Shown: in pieces, positions 33,342 to 42,149 of the stretch
Numbering within the stretch: position 1 is the first letter of the stretch
Layout: the number at the start of each line of letters is the position of its first letter
Assembly (NCBI GenBank): GCA_039704465.1
Contig: JASFAU010000011.1
Span: 1,054,001-1,118,000, forward strand
DNA length: 64,000 nucleotides
Direction: 5' to 3'
Origin: Plasmodiophora brassicae
Lineage: Eukaryota > Endomyxa > Phytomyxea > Plasmodiophorida > Plasmodiophoridae
Position numbers and translations under genes: made by a program
Notes under the pieces: model-generated
What the model was told of the DNA's origin: nothing
Seen by the model: the letters and a program-made list of their open reading frames with translations, nothing else
Databases searched by the model: none

Positions 33342-35832
33342 TTAAGCAGTCTGAACCAGGTCGTGGTCGGCCGCGATGCTGATCCTGTGCGTCAGGCCGC
33401 CGACGACGATCGTGTAGTCGCCGGCGGGTGCGACCCTGTTCCCGTCGGCGTCGACGCAGCCGGCGGCGTCCGCCCGGAACTGCATGGCGACGATAGTCGA
33501 TTCGCCCGGTCGCAAGCCGTGGACCTTGTCGAAGGCGAACAGCTGGCGTCGGGGGCAACCCTCCAGCGATGTTTCAACGAAAGCCAGGACAGCGTCGTCG
33601 CCGGCGACGCTGCCAGCGTTCGACACCTTGACGGCGACCGTGCAGACCGGTGCCTTCGCGTCCGCCCCCGTCAGCAGGAACGCGGGTAACGTGCCGGCGA
33701 ACTCGTACTGGAATGTCGTGTACGACAGACCGAAGCCGAACGGGTAGACGGGTGCACCCGTGTAGAACCGGTAGGTCCGGCCGGGGCCCGCACGCATGTC
33801 CATGTCGGCCATGTCGACTTGGTACGCGTAGTCGGCCGCGTAGATCGTGATGGGCAGGCGGCCGCCCGGGTTGTACCGCCCGAAGACGACGTCCGCGATG
33901 GCGCTGCCCGTCTCCTGGCCCGGGTAGAACCCGAAGACGATGGCCGCGACGGAGTCGGACGCCTTTGCCCAGGACAGATCCACGGAACTGCCGGCGATGA
34001 CGACCAGGATGATCTTGTTGGTGACGCCGGCCAATCGTTCGAGGAGGTACTGCTGGTGCGCCGGTAGCGATATGTCGCGCCGATCGAACCCCTCGCTTTC
34101 GATCTTCTGGTTGAGGCCGACGGCGACAATGGTGTAGTCGGCGGAGGCGGCCGCGGCAACGGCTTCGTCGAAGTCCCGCACCGAATAATCGTGGACGCCG
34201 CACCCGGTTCGGAATTCCACCTGGGCGCTGCATCCCGCTACGATACCGTCGTACAGGGAGACGATGTTCGCCAGCTGGCCAAAGTAGTTGCTGCAGAGGT
34301 CCTCGGTGGTCTTCGTGTGCGGCCCCGTCACCAGGATCCGCATTGATTTCCGGTCCTGCAGCGGGAGAACGCGGTTCTTGAGGAGAACGAGACCCTGACG
34401 CGCCGCGTCCTTGGCGGCAGCGCGGTGCTTGGCAGAACCGACAATGCCTAGCGGGAACCTGTCGTAGGCCTGCTTCTCGGATGGATCGAACAGCCCCAGC
34501 TGGACCCTGGCCAGCATGAGCCGCGTCAAGGCGGTGTCGATCTCGGCCTCAGTGATCAGTCCACGTCTAACCGCCTGCACACGGAACCAGGTTAGCGCCG
34601 AGGCGATGGATGCGGGTCGGTGCGCCTACATGCGCAAGGTGTAGGTACGTTGGGCCGCAGTCGAGGTCGACGCCTGCCTTCAGAGCAGCAGCGGCAGCCT
34701 CCGCGTGATCTTCCGCGTAATGATGGAACTCGCTGATACACGCGACGGCATCACTAAGACGTCATCGCGTCAGCATGCGGTCCCTGGAACACCACAGCGC
34801 CGACGTCTGTCTACCAATCGCTTACGACAAATCCCTGGAAACCCCACTTGTCCCGCAGGTAATCCTTCAGCAGGAGGCTGGACGCGCAAGTTGGCGTGCC
34901 GTTCACCGAGTTGTACGAGCACATGATCGAGCCGACGCCGCCTTCCACGACGCTCGCTTCGAACATGGGCAGGTACGACTGCTGCAGGTCGACCTTCGAC
35001 ACCTGTTGGTCACGTTACGGTTAACGGTGGGGCGCCCCCCAGCAGACATTGCACCTTCTGACGATGGCGTTGAAGCCTTCCCGCCCGTCTTCCTCGTTGT
35101 AGACCGCGAAGTGTTTCACAGTGGCGGCCAGCTTCGGATACGCCGAACTGTCGTTAGCACCCTGCATCGCCCGAATGTAATGAACAGCATAGCGCGACGT
35201 CAGGAACGGATCCTCCCCTGGCGTTTCTTGCCCGCGACCCCTGCGGCAGAGTTAGCCGTCGTCGTCGATACGAGCGGAACAGCAGCAACGTCGACCATCG
35301 GGGGTCACGAACGAGGTTGACGTTCGGCGTCCAAACGTTCAGCCCATACCCGCCCCTGCTGGTCCTGGCGAACGTGTGCACGGCCCGGGCCTCATCCGAA
35401 ATGCGCTGTGCGACGCCCTCGACAAGGTCCATATCGAATGACGCCGCTAGCGCCAGCGGCGCCGGGAATGACGTCGGGCAGTGCCCATCAATGCAGTCGA
35501 ACTTGACGCCTGAAGGCCAATCAGGAAACGCAGGGTGCGCTGTGCGCTGCACGACGGCGCCGACCATGAAGCGCCTCGTTCCACCATTCGTACGCAGGCA
35601 GGCCGACCCTCTCAACGGCCGGCGCGTCGTTCACCATCTGCGACACTTTCTCCTGCAGCGTCAGCAGCGCCACGAAGCGGGCGGCCCGCTCCGCCGGCGC
35701 CAGGCCCGTGTCGCAGATCGGCGTCTGCGCCAGGCGCCCGTCATCGCACAGGTTGCCGTCGCCGGCGCCCACCGCCAGCGCCCCCGGCAGCAGAATCGCC
35801 ACCGCCAACCCGACCCACACTGGCCGACCCAT
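33342..35832 (-). CDS. Secreted GH3 beta-xylosidase/beta-glucosidase
   Basis: Six exons (35832-35565, 35509-35296, 35240-35063, 35002-34815, 34753-34630, 34574-33342) encode 734 residues. A signal peptide (WVGLAVAILLPGALAVGAG) is followed by plant-BXL-like blocks: [51 protein letters not shown] and the nucleophile region GFVVSDCDAV...GVDLDCGP. The C-terminal half has the GH3 C domain (LVLLKN-LPL, FGFYPGQETGSAIADV, YPFGFGLSYT) and a fibronectin-III-like end. The plant-like SDCDA and DLDCGP motifs favour beta-D-xylosidase or arabinofuranosidase activity on hemicellulose. The final substrate is inferred. Confidence 0.93.
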
Positions 35833-36085
35833 TTTGACGAATGGCGTTACATCGACCAGACGTGCACACAGCACCGCGCACGGGTGACAAACATCCGCCC
35901 CCTTTTTTGGGGATGCGCTGGTGCTGTTTTCATGTCGCGAGCTGCACAGTGCAGCGTGCAGCGCCGGACTGTTCGACCGGGGGACCAGTCGCCAAAAATA
36001 GGAACCGCAAGGACGCAGTTTTCACGACCCGATGGCTGGGACGCACCGGCACACGCACACGGTAGTCGTCGAACGTGATTGCGGG

Positions 36086-37535
36086 ATGCTGCACGATCGG
36101 ATAAGGCGATGGGTATGCGCGATGGCAGGCGTCGCGCTGGTCGCCGTCGCCGCCCGTGCGGAGGTTGTCGTCCCGGGCGTTCTGGTCGGTTTCGTCGCGT
36201 GCGGACTCGCTCGCCTCGCTAACGTCTGCGACCCCGTTCTACATAGTCCTGCCCAGCCCATCACTATTACTACGCGACACGTACATTCAACGAGGCCGAC
36301 CTGCCTCTCTATATTGCGAATCCTCCCTACTGTAGATTCCCGGGCAAGGCCCATGGCCACGCCGTTCTCGTGCCCGCCGGCACCTGCAGCCCGCTGGCGC
36401 TGGCCGAGGCGTGCGCCCACGTCGGGTGCCGCGCGGTGATCACGGAAACGAGGAACGACGACCCGTACGGGCCTATCTCGACGTGGACGTTCTGGATGGC
36501 CGACAAACCCTTCGCCGACGTTCCCATTCTGGTACGGACCCCAATCCGGTACTGTTGCGTCCCACTGAACGCCGACAACAGACGATCAATGCCGAATGCG
36601 GGCGACGGCTGAGGGCTGTGAAGAAGGCGCGCGTGACCGTAACGGACGCGACCGTGAACACGTACGGCGCGCTGCTGAAGTCGGACGTTGTGTTCGCCGG
36701 GTGCCTGTTCGTCATGGCGTTCGCCCTGGCCAACACGCTGCTGGCGACTCAGAAGCTTGTCCAGCTGTCCACGTTTGTCGGCGTGCGCCAGGTCAACAAC
36801 ACGACCATCGTCGTCCTGTCCATGGCCGTTCTGACCTCCGTCCTCGTCGTCGTCCTCTTCATCAACTACGCCTTCTTCCGGGACCAGGGCCTTCCCACCT
36901 ATTGCGACAGGTACAGGTTATTCAGCAGGGTTACTCCCGTCGCATTGAATAACGCCGGTGGCCCCCAGGTTGTTCCTCTCGCTGCCGGTGATCGGCCTAT
37001 CCGCGATGACGTTCGCGGTCATGCATGCGCTGTGGAAGGCGCTGATGAACGCCAACATGCGACGACACCGCTTCACGAAGCACGTGTCGTTGGCGTCGAC
37101 TTTCACGGGGACGGTCGCGATCTGTGTGGCCGCCGCGTTCGTGTCCGCGTTCGAGCCCCGGCTCTTGTCGCATCGTGTCCTGCTCGGCATGTTCACTGTC
37201 GTGCAGATTCCCGGGGCGGTTGGCCTCGTGCTCTTCGGCCGGGACGTCCACGCTGGCATGAAGTCGCTAAGTGGCACCGTCGACCCTGCTAACCTGAAAC
37301 GGTTCTTCGCCATCATCAACGGGTGCTGTGCGGTCGCTGCGCTCGGTAACGCCCCCGATGTCGCCTGACTGCTCCCTCGTTGCATTTACCGTTCGCTGCA
37401 GAGATCGTCATGTGTGCTGTGCCCATCGCCATGACGTATGTGTCCACAACCGCGATCGTCGTCTGCCGATTCGTCCAAGCGTTCATCATCAACACGCTCG
37501 TCTTGCTGCAAATGATGGTCATCCAGGGCCCGTGA
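36086..37535 (+). CDS. Multipass membrane protein with PA-like ectodomain
   Basis: Five exons (36086-36188, 36257-36531, 36582-36910, 36969-37345, 37402-37535) encode 405 residues. A signal peptide lies near the start (MAGVALVAVAARA). The ectodomain is about 110 residues and includes HAVLVPAGTCSPLALAEACA followed by VGCRAVI, which follows the protease-associated (PA) fold pattern. After TINAECGRRL come six or seven hydrophobic helices (from VVFAGCLFVMAFALANTLL to AFIINTLVLLQMMVI). The topology suits a receptor or sorting protein. I cannot name the 7TM family. It diverges from the xylosidase gene with 253 bp between the starts. Confidence 0.7.
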
Positions 37536-37652
37536 CCATGGGCAACCCTTAATTAAAAACGCCGCGTTATTAAGCGCTTGGCCAGGTTTGCTTCGCGCCA
37601 AACTAAAAGCGGAGTAACAATTTGCGACGGACGGGGCCGGCGCGCGTTCGTC

Positions 37653-37835
37653 ATGGTGGACGCGTCCACGTTGCTCGACGTGTTCATCGTCCTCTTCTTC
37701 GTAGCGCTGGCGGCGACGCTGGCCTGGCAGGCGCAGCATTGCAGGCGGAACCATCGGCGCTGGGTCCGGCACGAAGCTGCGCGACGACTGAACAAGATGG
37801 GGACGGGGGCAACGACCTCCGATCGGATCGCGTAA
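37653..37835 (+). CDS. Possible small single-span membrane protein
   Basis: The 60-residue frame MVDASTLLDVFIVLFFVALA continues with one hydrophobic helix and a basic tail (CRRNHRRWVRHEAARR). It starts 118 bp after the membrane-protein gene and ends 61 bp before the first 280-bp repeat. No family is recognised. It may be a real small protein, an exon, or chance. Confidence 0.35.
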   Translation: MVDASTLLDVFIVLFFVALAATLAWQAQHCRRNHRRWVRHEAARRLNKMGTGATTSDRIA

Positions 37836-37896
37836 TATACAACGAAGACATCACCTCGGCGCTTTCGATTTGTTTGTTCGAGAAAAGGGAAAGACG

Positions 37897-38176
37897 GGCC
37901 TGTCAGAATGGCGCGCACGCAACTGCGAGCCGGAATGAGAGCAAGCAGTACGGTCATCGTGGGAGCCCGGGTGCGATACGAATGAGCGCACCCGGGTCCC
38001 TGCCTCACGCTCAGCGAGCGCGCCTGTGTATCATCGTCCAGGTCGGTTGATCTGTCATTTTTGGGAATGACAAGACAGGGGAATTCACTATAGAAGTGAT
38101 CCTGTACAAGTATGATCTTGAAGGTCCGCCGCCGACCGCCAGCCCTACAAATAGCACCATGCCGGGCACCACGTCC
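37897..38176. repeat. 280-bp direct repeat, left copy
   Basis: This copy is identical to 40800-41079 in 279 of 280 positions (cccgggtccc here, cccgagtccc there). The two copies are in the same orientation and flank the intronless GT61 gene. The minus strand of the repeat holds an open frame (GPWKDPLDVVPGMVLFVG ...), so it may be copied from the end of a gene. A few more bases match beyond 38176. Confidence 0.92.
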
Positions 38177-38350
38177 AATGGGTCCTTCCAGGGTCCGAAT
38201 TTAGACCTGGGCGGGTAATAATTGTCGTCCGCTGCTGTTCCTGACAAGATGCAACCACTTGATCCCCAGAAGAGTCATTCGGTCAACAGTGGTACCAAAT
38301 TAAGGAACGTTGCCTACGGTGCTGTTTCAAATTTGGAATGAGCAAAGGAC

Positions 38351-38386
38351 AACATCATGCATCGCTGATCAGCGATGCATGATGTT
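38351..38386. repeat. Perfect 36-bp palindrome
   Basis: The 18-nt half-site aacatcatgcatcgctga is followed directly by its exact reverse complement with no spacer. It lies between the left 280-bp repeat and the stop codon of the GT61 gene, in its 3' flank. It could form a cruciform or act as a terminator or dyad binding site. Confidence 0.9.
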
Positions 38387-38466
38387 TCCTCTATACGAAG
38401 TCAGATGCACTGATCGATTGTAGGCCGTCATCCGATAGGGTGGGTATATTAATAGGCCACTGTACT

Positions 38467-40530
38467 TCATAAATCATCGTGTTCAACGGAGCATGTGCAC
38501 GGTGGCTTTCGCATTCGAGTCAGGATGCGATCGATGGCTTGAACGACGAGGCCGGCACACCGGTCGAATTCGCTGGCGTCAAGGTGGAACGTGTCCCAGA
38601 TGTAGGCGTGCAATGGTTCGATCACATGGACGGATATGTTAAGGGCGGCGGCAAGCGCGATATGATTCACGTCCACCATGGGCTTGATCGGCCAGTAGAT
38701 CAACGACGCCCCAGGCCTGACCCACATCATGTTCGCCAAGCCCGCACCATGAGCTCCGACAATGATATCAGCTGACCGGAACATATTGATGTGGTCCAGC
38801 AACGTCGGCGACGCATCGCCAGACTTCACCCGAAAGACATCGAAGCAGTCGCCGCCGACACGCTGTTTTACCCTCTGGATGAGGCTCCGTTCTTGAACGT
38901 TTGTCAACGACCGTGCTGTTCCCTCCCGGGACACATACACGACACGCGGTGTACACGACGAACCGTCCTCGGGCGATGATGACATCACCAGGTCTCTTGC
39001 CCACCGGATTGATGCTAAGGAAGGGCGGTACTTGTTGAAATAGTCTCGTCTGGCCCACATGGCGTCCAGACCATGTTGGTCCTCTTCATCCTGCGCCAGA
39101 TCGTCGACGAGCTGGAAATCCACGTACATGGCGCGCTCCAGAAGAACTCGACCATGGTTGGTGGCATCGTCCCAGACAACAGGAGGGCGCAAGTTGACCA
39201 GTTCCTGCAATTGCCTGAAGAATGGCCTGTCAGGCAGCATGATATGTAGGTCCGGGTGCCTGGGGACGATGTCGCGCAGGGCTACAGCCAGGATGCCCAC
39301 GCATTCGACCAGCTGATGGTAGATGTTGTTCTTGCTATTCGGCGAGATTATAAGACATGGCTGCGTTATCGTCCGCACTGGGACCGTCCGGGGCATCGGA
39401 CGGTAATTCCCGGCGGCGAACCCCCACGGCATGGACAGGTAGACGAACCGCTCCGACTGCAGGCTGATTGGCAAGCCCCACGCGTAAACTGGAACCTTGA
39501 GGCGGATTAGGGTGTGTCGTTTGTCCTCAAACACGAATGGGACCCAGTCTCCCCATTCCAGTTGAACGGCGCGAGAATTCGATGGCCGTTGGCCGACATT
39601 GTCCGGGTAAACAACCATTTCAGGAACGCGAAACAGATCGCCCGCTGTCGGGTTCGGTAAGGGATCAGAGGAGATTTCACCGACCGCCAGCGCTTCCGCC
39701 CAGGTGACCAGCGCCGGCAGGTCGTTATCGGAGTGCTCGGCGAATGTTCGCCTGAGCTGTTCCAGGTAGGTGTCGGTCGTCTCTGGATGGAACTGCTTCG
39801 TGAATGATAACGCGTTATGGTACAGGTTCATGGCAGTCGCCGACCGTTCGATCCCGGTCAGCTGCTTCGCAATGTTGTACGATTCATCACAGGTGGACGC
39901 CTTGAAGAATCTCGCGTAGTACAACACCTTGAGAACTTGTGACAGGGCCTGGTTGACGTTCTCGTGGTTCGCCCAGTCGGGTGGCTGTTCATCGCGCAGG
40001 CGGGACAGCAGCCTCCTGGCTTCGTCCAGGTCGCCCAGCATCATCTTCAGGTATCCGACGATCCAGACGGCATGCAGGTCGTCCGGGTCTTCGTGCAACG
40101 ATTTGTCGCAAATGTCCCCCAGTCTGGATCGTAAACGGGGCGACAGAAACGTGGCGACGGCATCGTGAATGGCGCGCGCGCCCTTGGTGTTGACCTGACG
40201 CGATTGTCGCAGAAGAGAGTTCGCCTGCTCTTCGCACCACATCAGAGCAACCTGACGAGAAGGGTGCTTGCTGAGCGCCAGTTCCAGGAGATTGACGGCT
40301 TCGTCGGTGGCGCCGGACCTGACCAGTGCTCCCTTGTAGACCTCGAGGATTTGGTCGACAGGATACATTTCGTACATCGGGCGCAGAATTGCGATCGCAT
40401 CCGAGAAGCGGCCGTTCACGACGTGCGCTTGCGCCTCTGCAAATTGCGTCTGTGGGTCGACGACCATGCTGGCTGCCGGCCCCGCGACGAGGAGACTGCA
40501 CACGGCCAGCAACGACGACGTCGTCTTCAT
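38467..40530 (-). CDS. TPR-containing GT61 (DUF563) glycosyltransferase
   Basis: The intronless frame encodes 687 residues from this Met; Mets at 40548 and 40698 are upstream alternatives. A signal peptide (SSLLAVCSLLVAGPAAS) is followed by roughly 280 residues of TPR-like helical repeats (AQAHVVNGRFSDAIAILRPM, GALVRSGATDEAVNLLELAL, GYLKMMLGDLDEARRLLSRL). The C-terminal half is the GT61 domain: NNIYHQLVECVGILAV, RVVYVSREGTARSL and SADIIVGAHGAGLANMMWVR. GT61 enzymes transfer xylose or GlcNAc to proteins or glycans in the ER/Golgi. The absence of introns and the flanking 280-bp repeats suggest a retrogene or a transferred segment. Confidence 0.88.
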   Translation of the reverse strand: MKTTSSLLAVCSLLVAGPAASMVVDPQTQFAEAQAHVVNGRFSDAIAILRPMYEMYPVDQILEVYKGALVRSGATDEAVNLLELALSKHPSRQVALMWCEEQANSLLRQSRQVNTKGARAIHDAVATFLSPRLRSRLGDICDKSLHEDPDDLHAVWIVGYLKMMLGDLDEARRLLSRLRDEQPPDWANHENVNQALSQVLKVLYYARFFKASTCDESYNIAKQLTGIERSATAMNLYHNALSFTKQFHPETTDTYLEQLRRTFAEHSDNDLPALVTWAEALAVGEISSDPLPNPTAGDLFRVPEMVVYPDNVGQRPSNSRAVQLEWGDWVPFVFEDKRHTLIRLKVPVYAWGLPISLQSERFVYLSMPWGFAAGNYRPMPRTVPVRTITQPCLIISPNSKNNIYHQLVECVGILAVALRDIVPRHPDLHIMLPDRPFFRQLQELVNLRPPVVWDDATNHGRVLLERAMYVDFQLVDDLAQDEEDQHGLDAMWARRDYFNKYRPSLASIRWARDLVMSSSPEDGSSCTPRVVYVSREGTARSLTNVQERSLIQRVKQRVGGDCFDVFRVKSGDASPTLLDHINMFRSADIIVGAHGAGLANMMWVRPGASLIYWPIKPMVDVNHIALAAALNISVHVIEPLHAYIWDTFHLDASEFDRCAGLVVQAIDRILTRMRKPPCTCSVEHDDL

Positions 40531-40624
40531 GAGGTATCCCCGACGCATGCGTGCACTATAATTGTCACCAGTCACAACACTGCAACGGCACGTAAATCCT
40601 TTCGTCCAAAGAAACGGCGACCCG

Positions 40625-40696
40625 TCTGCCGCGGTACGAGCTTCGTTTCGAATTCTACTCTCTGCCGCGGAACGAACTTCGTTTCGAATTCTACTC
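40625..40696. repeat. Tandem duplication of a 36-bp unit
   Basis: Two 36-bp units (40625-40660 and 40661-40696) each begin tctgccgcgg and end aattctactc, with two differences between them. They lie upstream of the GT61 start on the minus strand and could be part of its promoter or leader. Confidence 0.85.
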
Positions 40697-40799
40697 ATGC
40701 CATGAGGCTAGGACACGCTATGTCAGCGGTTGCTCGAGCTAGCGGGTTGCTGGATCCTGCACCGCTGCCTGAGTCGTTTCGTTTTGTTTCCATGAGGGA

Positions 40800-41079
40800 G
40801 GCCTGTCAGAATGGCGCGCACGCAACTGCGAGCCGGAATGAGAGCAAGCAGTACGGTCATCGTGGGAGCCCGGGTGCGATACGAATGAGCGCACCCGAGT
40901 CCCTGCCTCACGCTCAGCGAGCGCGCCTGTGTATCATCGTCCAGGTCGGTTGATCTGTCATTTTTGGGAATGACAAGACAGGGGAATTCACTATAGAAGT
41001 GATCCTGTACAAGTATGATCTTGAAGGTCCGCCGCCGACCGCCAGCCCTACAAATAGCACCATGCCGGGCACCACGTCC
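40800..41079. repeat. 280-bp direct repeat, right copy
   Basis: This is the partner of 37897-38176 with one mismatch. It sits 270 bp upstream of the GT61 start codon. Together the pair bound a segment of about 3.2 kb that contains the whole GT61 gene and the 36-bp palindrome. Confidence 0.92.
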
Positions 41080-41143
41080 TATGGGTCTTCCCGCACTCGA
41101 CTAGCCTCCACTGCTGAAGTTGACAAATGTTTATAGGGCTCTG

Positions 41144-41872
41144 TCATTTGGAGCCGGGTGCAGTGGCACGCTGGTGTGCGCCGCGTCCTGCGCCTCGCTG
41201 AAGTGTCTTTGGTCTGTTGACGATCGTGCTGCACTTGGGAATATGTCGATCAGCGGCCGCCTGATTGAACCGGCGCTGGCAATGCGGGCAGGCAATCAGC
41301 GACGGGTCAACAGTCGGCTGCGAGGGCGCCTGCTGAATCTCCAGTGACGAACCGGGTCGCGAGGCACGAGCGGATTGCATGGCAGAACGAAGGTTCTCAG
41401 ACTGGATCTTCCACTTCTTCGGTTTCAGGATGTTGTTGTTGTTGTTGGTGTCGCCCGGTTTCTTCTTCGCCGCCGCTTTCACGAACTGTGCGAATTCGGT
41501 GCCCTGCGTTCGCATGGCGGTCGGGTCGAACACCTTCCTGGTCTTGTTAGACGCTTTCCTGCAAATCGAGACGTGTCGCGGCAGATTCTCGGTTGCGAAC
41601 TTCCGCCCACAGACGCCGCATTCCTCGAGGACCAGGTCGCGGTGCTCCTCGGTTGGGACGGCCACTGGACGCCGCGGCGGTAGCGGCTTCGGTTCGCCAC
41701 GCGCCGTCCGCGGCACCTCTTTCTGCTTCAGCTTCTGCTTCAGCAGGTTCAGGTTGCTACCGACCCTCGCGTCCCTGGCCGAACGCAGCGGCTCCATCGC
41801 CACACGCGACGACAAGTTCAAACGATTGGCGACGTTTGGGACGGGACCCCTGTTTATCCAACTGCGTGTCAC
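41144..41872 (-). CDS. ZC2HC1-type C2HC zinc-finger protein
   Basis: The 242-residue frame has two C2HC fingers: ECGVCGRKFATENLPRHVSI then C, and ACPHCQRRFNQAAADRHIPK then C. This C-x2-C-x12-H-x4-C pattern matches ZC2HC1/FAM164 proteins, as do the KVFDPTAMR and basic linker segments between the fingers. The N-terminus has a short helix rich in Lys/Gln (LNLLKQKLKQKE). Family members are linked to cilia or are uncharacterised. An internal Met near residue 26 is another possible start. It diverges from the TPR gene with 277 bp between the starts. Confidence 0.83.
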   Translation of the reverse strand: MTRSWINRGPVPNVANRLNLSSRVAMEPLRSARDARVGSNLNLLKQKLKQKEVPRTARGEPKPLPPRRPVAVPTEEHRDLVLEECGVCGRKFATENLPRHVSICRKASNKTRKVFDPTAMRTQGTEFAQFVKAAAKKKPGDTNNNNNILKPKKWKIQSENLRSAMQSARASRPGSSLEIQQAPSQPTVDPSLIACPHCQRRFNQAAADRHIPKCSTIVNRPKTLQRGAGRGAHQRATAPGSK

Positions 41873-42149
41873 AGAGTCTGAACCGACCGGAACGCGCCGT
41901 CGAATTAACGACGGGCTACGGACGATCGCCCGGGCCTGTTTTTGGAGGCGTCAAACGACAGCACGACTCGCAAGCTGCTGCCGCAAACGTATCGTGTCGC
42001 GTGTCGCGTTACGCGTCTGCAGTTTCGGCGCGAAAATTGCAGCGGTCGGGCGCGCTGAGGTTGACCCAGTGCGGCCTGCGCCGACTGCCGTGCCGTCATT
42101 TGGCATTGCGTCGGGGTTTGGGCAACGTCGGACTGCGCGCGCGCCGCCC

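Noticed and set aside
37897..41079. The 280-bp repeats as LTRs of a retrotransposon
   Set aside because: No TG...CA ends, primer-binding site or gag/pol is visible between them; the interior is a glycosyltransferase gene. Kept as direct repeats of unknown origin.
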